Shown: positions 26,936 to 36,234 of the stretch, piece after piece
How positions within the stretch are numbered: the first letter of the stretch is position 1
How the letters are laid out: each line of letters begins with the position of its first letter
From: Pedobacter sp. ASV17
GTDB taxonomy: Bacteria > Bacteroidota > Bacteroidia > Sphingobacteriales > Sphingobacteriaceae
DNA: 64,000 nt
NCBI RefSeq assembly: GCF_016429065.1
Contig: NZ_JAELTX010000008.1
Span: 1-64,000 of the forward strand
Reading direction: 5' to 3'
Notes under the pieces: generated by a model
What the model saw: only the letters and a program-made list of their open reading frames with translations
Database searches by the model: none
What the model was told of the DNA's origin: nothing
Position numbers and translations under genes: made by a program

Positions 26936-27825
26936 CAACAAGAATGGTTATACTGCCTGTATTTAAAGCAGCTATTTTGGTGCTGTTATTTTGCGGTATT
27001 TTACTTGCCTGTAAAAAGAGCAGTCCCAAAGCTAATGCCGTAAATGGAATGTTTAAGGTATTGTCTTATAACATATACGAAGGTTTTAGGAATGACCCCA
27101 TCATCATTTCGAACTTCAAAAAGTGGATAGATACCATGAAGCCCGATGTAATTGCCTTTCAGGAAATGAAAGGTTTTACCAAAGTAAGCTTACAAACTTT
27201 TGCGGTGGAAATGGGCTTTAACTATACGTTAATGCATCATGAATCTGGCCTGCCCGTAGCCTTGGTATCTAAGCATCCCATTACCAATGTGAAATCAGGG
27301 CCTTCTGCCATTCATTTGATCCAAGCAAAGGTGCTCGACTATCATTTTTTTGTGGTGCATCTTAATCCCGACACCTACGAAAAACGTAAAGAGGAAATCG
27401 CAACTATCTTGGCTAAAACTAAAGAAATTCCAAGTACCGAAAAGATATTGATGATGGGCGATTTGAACAATATGTCGCCACAAGACGCTTCCTTTTACGA
27501 TACCAACGCTACAAAAATGGATTTGGTAAGGGCTTCGGAGGCAAACAATCCAGGAACTAAAATATTGAATAACGGAAAAATAGATTACAGCACTATCCAA
27601 ACTGTCATGGATGAGGGTTTTTACGACAGCTGGAAATTATTTCGTTCCAATTACGAGAAAAGTGCCCCTACAAAACTGCGCACCCATGGCAATTTTACCA
27701 GAATAGACTACATCTGGTTAAATAAAAATTTGCTCAATAGCTATAAAGATGCCTATCTGGTTAAAGATGCCTTTACCGATTACGCTTCAGATCATTATCC
27801 AATGGTATTGCTTTTAAAAAAATGA
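26920..27825 (+). CDS. Endonuclease/exonuclease/phosphatase (EEP) family lipoprotein
   Basis: 301 residues from ATG 26920, which overlaps SusD by 16 bp; ATG 26944, 8 bp after the SusD stop, is equally plausible. Lipobox ILLAC. All EEP catalytic blocks are present: LSYNIYEGF, VIAFQEM (metal-binding Glu), a VVHLNP His block, MMGDLNNMSP (Asp and Asn), TRIDYIW, and the terminal SDHYPM (Asp-His). The fold cleaves phosphoester or phosphodiester bonds. Being lipid-anchored in a glycan locus, it more probably acts on a phosphorylated glycan, glycolipid or extracellular nucleic acid than on cellular DNA; this is inference. Confidence 0.9.
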   Translation: MVAKLATRMVILPVFKAAILVLLFCGILLACKKSSPKANAVNGMFKVLSYNIYEGFRNDPIIISNFKKWIDTMKPDVIAFQEMKGFTKVSLQTFAVEMGFNYTLMHHESGLPVALVSKHPITNVKSGPSAIHLIQAKVLDYHFFVVHLNPDTYEKRKEEIATILAKTKEIPSTEKILMMGDLNNMSPQDASFYDTNATKMDLVRASEANNPGTKILNNGKIDYSTIQTVMDEGFYDSWKLFRSNYEKSAPTKLRTHGNFTRIDYIWLNKNLLNSYKDAYLVKDAFTDYASDHYPMVLLLKK

Positions 27826-27826
27826 T

Positions 27827-28750
27827 ATGAAAAAACAGTTACTTACGCTTATGATGTTGGCCTCGTGCCTTATTTCGTTTAACAGCCATGCGCAAATCTC
27901 AGAAAACTTAGCTTCTTACGAAAAAACGAAACTGCTTTTTTCAGAACAGAACGATCCAAAAGTGTTCAAAGTACTTTCTTATAATGTTTTAGAAGGATTT
28001 AGGAAAGACAGCACACTGATGAGGAATTTTCAGGAATGGGTGGCTAAAAGAAACCCAGATGTGGTGGCGTTTCAAGAGTTTAATGGCATTTCTAAAGCGC
28101 AATTGGTTGAAATGGCCAATGCAGCTGGTTATCCATATACGGTATTGCAAAAAAGAGCAGGTTTTCCATTGGCCATCATGTCTAAACACCGCATTACTGA
28201 TGTGGTAAAAGTAATTGACGGCATGCAGCACGGAATGCTCTATGCAAAAATAGCAGGCTATCATTTTATTGTTACGCATTTACATCCGAAGACTTATGAG
28301 AAAAGGATTTTGGAGGTAGACACTTTATTAAAGTATATCAACCGTGTACCAAAAGGGGAGCCTTTATTGTTGATGGGAGATTTTAATAACATGTCGCCTT
28401 TGGATAAGGCTGATTACAACAACGAAGCGAAAATGAAGTTGGTAGCCAACAGTGAGAAAAATAATCCTGACACCAAGATCACCAAAAATGGCGAAATAGA
28501 ATATACCACTATTCAAAATTTGTTAGATGCTGGAATGGTAGATACGTGGCGAAAGTTTAACACGGTATATGATAAAAGTGCACCAACCAAGTTGAAAAAG
28601 CACCAAAATTACACGAGGATCGATTACATTTTTGTGAACCAAGCTTTGGTACCTTACACGGTAGATGCGACCATTGTGAAAGACCAATTGACCGATACCC
28701 TTTCGGATCACTATCCAATGTTACTTATCCTCAAAAAAACTGCTCAATAA
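27827..28750 (+). CDS. Second EEP-family protein, soluble periplasmic paralogue
   Basis: 307 residues with a cleavable signal peptide (NSHA-Q) and no lipobox cysteine at the cut site. It parallels the previous protein along its whole length: SYNVLEGFRKD against SYNIYEGFRND, VVAFQEF, VTHLHP, LMGDFNNMSP, TRIDYIF, SDHYPMLLILKK. All catalytic residues are kept, so both copies should be active. It starts 1 bp after the first gene's stop codon, consistent with a tandem duplication in which one copy is anchored and the other free. Substrate unknown, as for its neighbour. Confidence 0.9.
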   Translation: MKKQLLTLMMLASCLISFNSHAQISENLASYEKTKLLFSEQNDPKVFKVLSYNVLEGFRKDSTLMRNFQEWVAKRNPDVVAFQEFNGISKAQLVEMANAAGYPYTVLQKRAGFPLAIMSKHRITDVVKVIDGMQHGMLYAKIAGYHFIVTHLHPKTYEKRILEVDTLLKYINRVPKGEPLLLMGDFNNMSPLDKADYNNEAKMKLVANSEKNNPDTKITKNGEIEYTTIQNLLDAGMVDTWRKFNTVYDKSAPTKLKKHQNYTRIDYIFVNQALVPYTVDATIVKDQLTDTLSDHYPMLLILKKTAQ

Positions 28751-28752
28751 AC

Positions 28753-29844
28753 ATGAAATACTTATTGTTTTTAGGATGGTGCCTAATGATGTTGTCAGCC
28801 AAGGCACAAAAAACAGATCAACTGAATTTTACCAGTGCCAACTCATTTACGTTGGTGGGTAAAAGTGAAGAAACGCCCAATCGTTACGACCGCATTGACA
28901 CCAATAAATATAAAGGTCTACCTGCCCGTGTAGCCCAATTGTTAACCAACTCCGCAGGTTTGGCCATTTCTTTTAAAACCAACAGTTCGGTAATTGCAGC
29001 CAAATGGTGCGTGTCTAAAAGCAAGGCACTTCCCTATATGTTCCCAACGGCACATAAAGGCGTTGATCTTTATATCAAAAATGGCGATAAATGGCAATTT
29101 GCAGGTATAGGAAAAGTGAGTGGTGTTTGTGACGAAGAGATATTGATCAGCAGAATGGATAACACCGAAAAGGAGTGTTTGCTGTATCTTCCGCTGTATG
29201 ACAAGGTAGAAAACGTAGAGATTGGCGTGGAGAAAAAAGCAACGCTAAGTACTGGTGGCGAACCTTTTGCCAATAGAGTGCTCATTTACGGCTCGAGCAT
29301 TGTACAGGGCACAGGAGCCAGCAGACCTGGAATGGCTTATCCATCAAGGCTCTCCAGAAATACAGGCATTAATTTTATCAACCTCGGCTTAAGCGGAAGC
29401 GCCAAAATGGAGCCAGAAGTGGTAGATATGGTTGCTGCAATCGATGCTGATGCTTACGTATTGGATTGTGTGCCCAATACCAATCCAGCACTCATCACCG
29501 AGCGTACTGCTTATTTGGTAAATACCGTAAGAAAGAAACATCCAACCGCTCCAATTATCGTAATCCAAAGCCCTATCCGAGAAACGGGTTATTGGGACAA
29601 AGTTTTGGGCGCACAGGTTAAACAGCAGAACATTAACATTCAACAAGAAATTATCAAGTTGCTAGACAAAGGGATGAAGGACCTCTATTTTATCACTTCA
29701 GAAAATATGCTGGGCAACGACCACGAAGGTACCACTGATGGCACACACCCTAATGACTTGGGTTACGATAGGATGCTTTACCGAATACAGCCTCAAATCA
29801 TCGATATTTTAAATAAATACAACATAAAAGCAGCAAAAAACTAA
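28753..29844 (+). CDS. SGNH/GDSL hydrolase with N-terminal GxDLY domain
   Basis: 363 residues. A signal peptide (1-18) precedes a jelly-roll N-terminal domain (~20-165) carrying the GVDLY motif that names the family, then an SGNH hydrolase domain: YGSSIVQG (block I, nucleophile Ser), NLGLSGSAK (block II Gly), a Pro-Asn block in VLDCVPNTNP (block III Asn) and DGTHPNDLG (block V Asp-His). Such enzymes remove acyl groups such as acetyl from carbohydrates. It starts 2 bp after the second EEP gene and ends 11 bp before the next. It probably deacylates the glycan handled by this locus. Confidence 0.88.
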   Translation: MKYLLFLGWCLMMLSAKAQKTDQLNFTSANSFTLVGKSEETPNRYDRIDTNKYKGLPARVAQLLTNSAGLAISFKTNSSVIAAKWCVSKSKALPYMFPTAHKGVDLYIKNGDKWQFAGIGKVSGVCDEEILISRMDNTEKECLLYLPLYDKVENVEIGVEKKATLSTGGEPFANRVLIYGSSIVQGTGASRPGMAYPSRLSRNTGINFINLGLSGSAKMEPEVVDMVAAIDADAYVLDCVPNTNPALITERTAYLVNTVRKKHPTAPIIVIQSPIRETGYWDKVLGAQVKQQNINIQQEIIKLLDKGMKDLYFITSENMLGNDHEGTTDGTHPNDLGYDRMLYRIQPQIIDILNKYNIKAAKN

Positions 29845-29855
29845 TTCAATCAGTC

Positions 29856-31349
29856 ATGAAAAGACAATTACTATTGATTTCGGCTTTCGCCTTATTTGGT
29901 TTTAACGTGCAGGCACAAAACTATTGGAAATATGGTTTTGGCTCGGCTACAGGTAATTTATCTCCCAGTTCTGCTGCGGGCCTCGCTTCTTCAGATGATG
30001 GTAGCCATGTCCATTCTATTTTGGCAGCGCCACAAGATCAGCAAATTGCCAGAATATGGACAGGAAACAGCAATGTGTCGGGATTTACATTGGTGAATAC
30101 TGGAACCATTGGTTCTGGAAGCAGGTTGCTATTTAAAACTCCTTCAACAACTTCAACAAGTAAGTTTTCTATACTCAACATTGCAGGAACCAGTGTAATG
30201 AGCATTGGTTTTAAAATGAAGTTTCAGGCAGGAACGGCAGCCGATTATCGTTTTGTAGTAGGACGTGATGCATCTACTTTTAACTGGACCACGGCAAGTG
30301 GTGGCACGCAGTTTTCTAACAATATCAATTTTAACGACGTTAACGCCCAACCAGCAATTTTAATGATGCATTGGAATTTGTCGGGCGGAACCTATAAACT
30401 TTCGGTACGAGAAAAGCTGACCGTGAATACGCCTACGGTAGTTAGTGGTTTTAAAACTTTAGATCCTGCTTTAAATCCAAATGTTTCGTTTGTAAATGGA
30501 GGAGAGTATAATGTGCAGATTTATGCTAATAACAGTGCTGGCTCAGCCACTTATGATAAAACAGATGCTGCTACCGAAATCACCACTACCTACAGCATTG
30601 CTCCACAATCTAGCCATATTTGGGTAAATGGAATACGTTTGCTTTATGACACTAATAATTACGATTTTTTTGACGTAGGAAATAATTTGGCCGCTGGCGC
30701 TGCGCTTAATGCGTTTGTATTTTTAGGGTACAATGCTACAAGTAATGATGCGCAGGTTTATTTTGATGATTTTATTTATGCCAACTATTTAACAGACCTT
30801 GTTCCTTTGCCTATCAAATTAACTTCATTTAATGCTGTTCCGAGTGGTAATAAGGTGAAGGTAAACTGGGCTACAGCTACAGAAACCAATAATTCCCATT
30901 TTGAAATTTTACGCTCAGAAAATGGAAGTGAGTTTAATGCCATTGCTACTGTGAAAGGTGGTGGTGATACCCAAACAGAACAACTGTACAGCTACATGGA
31001 TCAAAATCCTTTAGCTGGAACGAGCTACTACCAATTAAAGCAAGTAGATTTCGATGGCAATTCATCGCTTTCAAAAGTAGTGGCAGTTAAATCTTTATTG
31101 GAAAAAACCGCCTTGAATGTAATTGCCAAACCTAATCAACAAGCCGTAGAATTTGCTTTTATGGCCGAAAATAGCGGCACTGTAACCATTAAAGTGTTAG
31201 ATCTTAGTGGGAAAAAGCTGGTAGAACAAAATATCAGGGTGGTTAAAGGTCAGCAAGTTGCCCAACTTCCTTTTAATTTACCAAAGGGATTGTATATAGG
31301 AAGTTTACAACAATCGGGAGTGTCAAGTAGCCAGAAGTTTATATTTTAG
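29856..31349 (+). CDS. Secreted protein with type IX (type A) sorting domain
   Basis: 497 residues. Signal peptide 1-20. The central part (~20-315) is beta-rich and of no family I recognise, probably a jelly-roll of the concanavalin type. Residues ~320-410 form an Ig/FN3-like linker (LPIKLTSFNAVPSGNKVKVN, then FEILRSENGSEF), and the last ~75 residues are a type A T9SS C-terminal domain ending in SSQKFIF, which sends it through the type IX secretion system for surface anchoring or release. Its place in the locus suggests it binds or cuts the glycan outside the cell. Confidence 0.85.
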   Translation: MKRQLLLISAFALFGFNVQAQNYWKYGFGSATGNLSPSSAAGLASSDDGSHVHSILAAPQDQQIARIWTGNSNVSGFTLVNTGTIGSGSRLLFKTPSTTSTSKFSILNIAGTSVMSIGFKMKFQAGTAADYRFVVGRDASTFNWTTASGGTQFSNNINFNDVNAQPAILMMHWNLSGGTYKLSVREKLTVNTPTVVSGFKTLDPALNPNVSFVNGGEYNVQIYANNSAGSATYDKTDAATEITTTYSIAPQSSHIWVNGIRLLYDTNNYDFFDVGNNLAAGAALNAFVFLGYNATSNDAQVYFDDFIYANYLTDLVPLPIKLTSFNAVPSGNKVKVNWATATETNNSHFEILRSENGSEFNAIATVKGGGDTQTEQLYSYMDQNPLAGTSYYQLKQVDFDGNSSLSKVVAVKSLLEKTALNVIAKPNQQAVEFAFMAENSGTVTIKVLDLSGKKLVEQNIRVVKGQQVAQLPFNLPKGLYIGSLQQSGVSSSQKFIF

Positions 31350-31369
31350 CCTCTTATTTTAATCAAGGT

Positions 31370-33439
31370 ATGATCGCAAGAAAACTTAGTTTAGCAGCGC
31401 TATTGATCATTTGGTGTAGTTATGCCAGTGTAGCCCAAAAGGGAGCAAAAGGAAATACAGATTTAGCGAGTTTGGTCAATGTATTTTTAGGTACGTCGGG
31501 AGATCATGGACAATTGTCGCCCGCTGCCAGTTATCCCTTTAGCATGTTAAGCGTAGGTCCGCAAACCTATCCCAAGTTGCATGCTGGTTACGAGTATGAA
31601 GCAAAACGATTTTTAGGATTTACCCATAATCGATTTGAAGGGGTAGGGTGCCAAGGAAGCGGCGGTAATTTGCTAATCAAGCCATTTTTAGGAACAGATT
31701 ATACCAAGGACCTGATTAAGGTTTCGCAAAAAGGCAGCCCAGGTTATTATAGTGTTAATTTCAGCAATAAAATTAATGCAGAGATGACGGTGGTGGAAAA
31801 GATGGGCTTGCACCGTTACCAATTTCCTGCTGGGGAGAAAGGTTTTTTTATTGATCTGGCGCATACCTTGGCCAATAAGTTTGTAGCCGAAGAACACCAG
31901 ATTTCGAATAACACAGTGAGTGGATGGGTACAAGCCAAAACTACCTGTAATGTAGGAACCTATAAAATTTACTACTATTTAGAGTTTGACGCTGGCACTA
32001 AAATTACTGCCCTCTCTTCACATCAATTGATAGGAAAACTGCCTGCCGAGCGCACCAAAGCACAAATTAAAGTGGGCTTGTCTTCAGTGAGTGAGGCCTA
32101 TGCCAAAGCTGCTATTCAAGAAACGGGTTTTGACGTATTGAAACAACAGTCGCACCAAGCTTGGAACGAAGCTTTGGGCAAAATTAATGTTAGCGGTAAT
32201 GCAGAGCGATCTAAACTGTTTTACTCCTTGTTGTACCGTACTTTGCAATCGCCATACAACATTTCTGAAAATGACGGTACTTTTAGGGCAACCGATGGTA
32301 CTATCAAAAAAGAGAGCAGTAAACGTTATAACGGCTGGGCCATTTGGGATAATTACCGCACCCAATTGCCTTTACTTTCTATCGGCTGGCCCACGCAATA
32401 TCAGGATATGGTAAGCTCGTTGGCACATTTGTATGAAGCAGGCAAAAAGGATTATGCCTCTCAAAACGAGCCGAGCAATACCGTACGTACCGAACATACC
32501 ATTGTCGTGTTATTGGATTCGTACCGAAAAGGTTATCCCGTAGATTTTAATAAAATAGCCGATTCACTGATCAGCGAAGTAGATCACTTGGATTTTTCTA
32601 AACCAGACAAAGCTTTGGAATCCAGCTATGATACTTGGGCATTGGCCGAAATATTAAACATTATTGGTAAAAAGGAATTGAGTGAGAAATACCGTCAAAA
32701 AGCTTCGGAATACAAAACCTATTGGAATAAGGATTTTAAAGATATCACCAAGCCTGATGTAGATAAGGTACAGGCTAGGGGACTTTATCAAGGGACCATA
32801 TGGCAATATCGTTGGTTTGCTCCTTTTGACAATAAAGGCCTTATTGGCTTAATGGGAGGTATGGATCAATACCTGAAACAACTCGATCAGTTTTTTGAGG
32901 AAGACAAATACAACCATGCCAACGAACCAGATTTGCAGGTGCCATCCATGTACAGCTTTACACCGCAGGCATGGAAAACACAAGAGTTGATGCACCGTTT
33001 TGCGGTGGATACAGTGGTTCAATATTATTTTAACGACAACAGTAAAGGCATTGATCCCTTTGTAGATGTGGTTTATAAAAACACGCCCAAAGCTTACATC
33101 CGCACCATGGACGACGATGCTGGAGCAATGTCGGGATGGTTTGTACTTACGGCTTGTGGTATCATGCCCGCATGTCCAGGATCGCCTATTTATTACCTTA
33201 ATGTACCCTTGTTTAGCACGGTTACCATTCATCCCCAAAAAGGTAAAGCCTTAAAAATTACGGTGAATGATTTCTCTGACAAAAATAAATACATCAAGTC
33301 GGTGAAATTAAACGGTAAAATGTTGAACAGGAATTACCTTACGCAGGAAGAGATCAATAACGGTGGCGAATTGGTTTTTGAAGCAATGGCTACTCCTGAT
33401 CAATCTTGGCCTAAAGAAACTTGGGTGTCGGAGCTTTAA
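31370..33439 (+). CDS. GH92-family glycoside hydrolase (alpha-mannosidase family)
   Basis: 689 residues with a signal peptide (1-22). GH92 blocks are visible: the N-terminal VNVFLGTSGDHGQLSPAASY, YEYEAKRFLGFTHNRFEGVG, the central NEPDLQVPSMYSF and the catalytic-domain block DDDAGAMSGWFVLTACGIMP followed by CPGSPIYYLNVP. GH92 enzymes are calcium-dependent inverting exo-alpha-mannosidases acting on N-glycan or yeast-mannan linkages. At 689 residues it is somewhat shorter than many members. It is the only canonical glycosidase in the locus and the main reason to infer a mannose-containing substrate. Confidence 0.93.
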   Translation: MIARKLSLAALLIIWCSYASVAQKGAKGNTDLASLVNVFLGTSGDHGQLSPAASYPFSMLSVGPQTYPKLHAGYEYEAKRFLGFTHNRFEGVGCQGSGGNLLIKPFLGTDYTKDLIKVSQKGSPGYYSVNFSNKINAEMTVVEKMGLHRYQFPAGEKGFFIDLAHTLANKFVAEEHQISNNTVSGWVQAKTTCNVGTYKIYYYLEFDAGTKITALSSHQLIGKLPAERTKAQIKVGLSSVSEAYAKAAIQETGFDVLKQQSHQAWNEALGKINVSGNAERSKLFYSLLYRTLQSPYNISENDGTFRATDGTIKKESSKRYNGWAIWDNYRTQLPLLSIGWPTQYQDMVSSLAHLYEAGKKDYASQNEPSNTVRTEHTIVVLLDSYRKGYPVDFNKIADSLISEVDHLDFSKPDKALESSYDTWALAEILNIIGKKELSEKYRQKASEYKTYWNKDFKDITKPDVDKVQARGLYQGTIWQYRWFAPFDNKGLIGLMGGMDQYLKQLDQFFEEDKYNHANEPDLQVPSMYSFTPQAWKTQELMHRFAVDTVVQYYFNDNSKGIDPFVDVVYKNTPKAYIRTMDDDAGAMSGWFVLTACGIMPACPGSPIYYLNVPLFSTVTIHPQKGKALKITVNDFSDKNKYIKSVKLNGKMLNRNYLTQEEINNGGELVFEAMATPDQSWPKETWVSEL

Positions 33440-33640
33440 GCTTGATTAATTTGTAGGTTCATCTGTTTAATATCGCAATTCTAAAAAAGACTTTTAAGCA
33501 AGCTGTAGTAGCGTTTAAAAAGTAGGTTTGGTTAATCGATGATTTGTTTGATTGGTTAACTGTTAGTTAGTCCATTCCGCTTCTATACCATTATCTCTCG
33601 ATCTTTCGGGAAAGAGATCTTTTTAAACAACAACGTCTCA

Positions 33641-33673
33641 AAACCTCGTAGGTTTCAAAAACCTACGAGGTTT
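33641..33673. repeat. Type A palindrome, 15-bp perfect stem with CAA loop
   Basis: AAACCTCGTAGGTTT, then CAA, then AAACCTACGAGGTTT. The same element, exact or with one change, occurs at 20158-20190, 55546-55578 and 55730-55762. Confidence 0.9.
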
Positions 33674-33728
33674 ATTTATTCATCGGTTCATTCGGTTCCT
33701 ACACCGACATCTATGTCGTAACCGATAT

Positions 33729-33816
33729 CGTCATCTCGACTGTAATGGAGAGATCTTTGAACTTGTAATTTCATTTACTATTTTAAAAAATTTCTCGGTT
33801 ACACTCGAAATGACGA
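33729..33816. repeat. Long imperfect inverted repeat (CGTCATTTCGA-type element)
   Basis: The left arm at 33729-33760 begins CGTCATCTCGACTG. The right arm at 33785-33816 reads as CGTCATTTCGAGTG on the opposite strand. The arms match over roughly 30 bp with several differences. It shares its core with the 40-bp palindrome at 19971. Confidence 0.6.
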
Positions 33817-33866
33817 GTCGACATGAATCCCATCTTCTCTCTACATATGTTTAAAAGATAGTCTCA

Positions 33867-33899
33867 AAACCTTGCAGGTTTTAAAAAACGGCAAGGTTT
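33867..33899. repeat. Diverged type A palindrome
   Basis: AAACCTTGC at 33867-33875 pairs with GCAAGGTTT at 33891-33899. The inner stem is degraded compared with the copy at 33641. Confidence 0.75.
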
Positions 33900-33909
33900 C
33901 AGCACTTTA

Positions 33910-33942
33910 AGACTTACGAAGTTTCAAAAACTTCGTAAGTCT
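33910..33942. repeat. Type B palindrome, 15-bp perfect stem with CAA loop
   Basis: AGACTTACGAAGTTT, then CAA, then AAACTTCGTAAGTCT. It has the same architecture as type A but a different stem sequence. Exact copies recur at 55437, 55603 and 55789. Confidence 0.9.
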
Positions 33943-34190
33943 ATCCAAAGAGACCTGTTGCAAACTAGCACCTCATCTTTATTATCGCTTTAATGTGTTT
34001 AACTATTTTTAAAACAGATTCTTACATGTTGTTAAAAATAAAATTTAAATAATAATATGAAGAAATTAATAAATTTTAATTTCTATTTCGATTTGAATGA
34101 TTACCTTCGTTATTGGCTATTGTAGCCAAGAAAGTTTAGCGGCAAACCCCCAACTGCTTGTTTAAAATCAAATCAAAATAAAACACGTTT

Positions 34191-36032
34191 ATGGAATTTT
34201 TGAACGGCGTTAATGCGCTCACTTTAGTATTTGTTGCCCTGTTGGTTTTTGCCATTGCTTACCGTTTCTATGGTATTTTTATGGCCAACAAAGTGCTAAA
34301 GCTCAATGCAGGCAATGTTACGCCAGCCATTGAATTTGCCGATGGTAAAGATTATGTAGCCACCAACAAGAATGTGCTTTTTGGTCATCACTTTGCGGCC
34401 ATTGCTGCTGCAGGACCACTGGTAGGGCCGGTGCTAGCGGCGCAATTCGGCTACTTGCCTGGAACCCTATGGATATTGATCGGCTGTGTACTAGGTGGAG
34501 GTGTGCACGACATGGTGGTGCTATTTGCTTCGGTACGTCATAAAGGGCAAAGTTTGGCCACTATTGCCAGTAAGGAAATCGGAAAAGGTACTGGCGTAAT
34601 TGCAGGATTTGCCATTTTATTCATTCTAATCCTCACCTTGGCGGGACTATCCCTAGCCTGTATCAGTGCCATGCATGAAGCTTCATGGTCGCTATTTACG
34701 GTGATTGCCACCATGCCTATTGCGGTCATTATGGGGCTCATTATGCGCTATCGCAAGAACAGTGTCACTTTGGCCAGTATCATTGGCGGGGTATTGTTAA
34801 TTGCTAGTATCATTGGTGGACATAATTTAATGCAGATCAAAGAAATTAGCGATATTTTTCACTGGAATATCAAAACCATTTCTATTTCCATCACCGTTTA
34901 TGGATTTTTGGCCTCGGTATTGCCCGTATGGTTGCTGTTGGTGCCGAGAGATTATTTGTCAACCTACCTCAAAATAGGAACTATTTTAATGTTGGCCGTT
35001 GGGGTCATCTTTGTGCACCCAACCTTGCAGATGCCTGCCATTACTGAATTTGTGAAAGGTGGAGGTCCAATCATTGGAGGCCCCGTGTTGCCATTTATTT
35101 TTATTGTAATAGCCTGCGGAGCCATTTCTGGTTTCCATGCGGTAATTGCTACAGGAACTACCCCAAAAATGCTGAACAATGAAAAGGAAATTCTTTTTGT
35201 GGGGTATGGTGCCATGCTGGTAGAAGGTTTTGTAGCCTTAATGGCTTTAATTGCTGCTTGTACACTAGTACCAGGTGATTATTTCGCGATCAATACGCCC
35301 AAGGAACTATATGATTCCTTTATCGCTCAAAATCCTGGTTTGCATCCAGTAGATCTTGCTCATTTCAGCGAAAAGATAGGAGTAGACCTTTATGGACGAA
35401 CTGGTGGTGCAGTATCTTTAGCGGTTGGAATGGCGCATATTTTTAATAAAATTCCTTTTATGGATGATGTGATGGCCTATTGGTACAATTTTGCCATTAT
35501 GTTTGAAGCCGTGTTTATCCTTACCGCTATTGACGCAGGTACAAGGGTAGGACGCTTCTTCCTACAAGAAATGTTAGGAAATGTGATCCCTAAATTCAAT
35601 GATAAAAATTGGATGCCTGGCATCATCATCAGTAGTTTAATCTTTACCTTCTCTTGGGGATATTTGGTATATACAGGAAATGTGAGCAGCATTTGGCCTT
35701 TGTTTGGTATTAGTAACCAGTTATTGGCAGCTTGTGGTTTAATTGTTTGTACCACAATGCTGATAAGGATGAACCGTAAAAAGTATGCTTTATGCTCGGC
35801 CATTCCGGGTGTTTTTATGGCAGTCATCACGTTTTGGGCAGGCTATGAACAGGTGGTAAACGTCTATCTACCAAAACAACAATATCTATTGGCCTCGCTG
35901 GCTGCTTTGGCAATGATATTAATGCTTATTGTATTTGTGAATACTTTCAGAAGATGGAGTAAGCTGTTAAAAATGGAAGGGCAACATGTTGATCATTATG
36001 GAGATACCGTTAAAGAATTGGTAGAACGTTAA
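34191..36032 (+). CDS. cstA: CstA-family carbon starvation transporter
   Basis: 613 residues and about 15 hydrophobic helices. Recognisable CstA blocks: FADGKDYVATNKNVLFGHHFAAI-type N-terminal region with the conserved GHHFAAIAAAGPLVGP, the GGGVHDMVVLFAS loop, and GAISGFHAVIATGTTPKMLNNE. The family takes up peptides and pyruvate during carbon limitation. It is shorter than the ~700-residue E. coli protein, as is common in Bacteroidota. Single-gene unit ended by a strong terminator. The receiver protein and PAS kinase downstream are not obviously linked to it. Confidence 0.95.
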   Translation: MEFLNGVNALTLVFVALLVFAIAYRFYGIFMANKVLKLNAGNVTPAIEFADGKDYVATNKNVLFGHHFAAIAAAGPLVGPVLAAQFGYLPGTLWILIGCVLGGGVHDMVVLFASVRHKGQSLATIASKEIGKGTGVIAGFAILFILILTLAGLSLACISAMHEASWSLFTVIATMPIAVIMGLIMRYRKNSVTLASIIGGVLLIASIIGGHNLMQIKEISDIFHWNIKTISISITVYGFLASVLPVWLLLVPRDYLSTYLKIGTILMLAVGVIFVHPTLQMPAITEFVKGGGPIIGGPVLPFIFIVIACGAISGFHAVIATGTTPKMLNNEKEILFVGYGAMLVEGFVALMALIAACTLVPGDYFAINTPKELYDSFIAQNPGLHPVDLAHFSEKIGVDLYGRTGGAVSLAVGMAHIFNKIPFMDDVMAYWYNFAIMFEAVFILTAIDAGTRVGRFFLQEMLGNVIPKFNDKNWMPGIIISSLIFTFSWGYLVYTGNVSSIWPLFGISNQLLAACGLIVCTTMLIRMNRKKYALCSAIPGVFMAVITFWAGYEQVVNVYLPKQQYLLASLAALAMILMLIVFVNTFRRWSKLLKMEGQHVDHYGDTVKELVER

Positions 36033-36065
36033 AATCGTATTTTTAGTAGCCTAACAATTTTATAC

Positions 36066-36110
36066 GCCACCAATGCACACAAAACTAATCTGTGCATCGG
36101 TGGCTTTTTT
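36066..36110 (+). terminator. Rho-independent terminator of cstA
   Basis: GCCACCAATGCACA at 36066-36079 pairs with TGTGCATCGGTGGC at 36091-36104 (one A/C mismatch), followed by six T at 36105-36110. Confidence 0.9.
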
Positions 36111-36234
36111 GTCACTATAGGTAAAAACAATTGGTAAAGAGATAGATTTGGGCATCTGTGGCTTTCGATTTAAGTGTAGCCATTGTTTTTAAAAGATAAA
36201 ATCGCTTTATTTGAGTTAATCTAAATGAGGTGAT

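Larger units (their letters stand above)
33440..34190. other. 751-bp gene-free region with several palindromic elements
   Basis: Between GH92 and cstA. It holds a type A stem-loop at 33641, a long imperfect inverted repeat at 33729-33816, a type A-like hairpin at 33867-33899 and a type B stem-loop at 33910-33942. The last 230 bp before cstA are AT-rich and may hold its promoter (a weak TACCTTCG at 34102-34109). No gene seen. Confidence 0.75.

Noticed and set aside
34102..34109. TACCTTCG as a promoter for cstA
   Set aside because: One mismatch to TAnnTTTG and no -33 element at the right distance.
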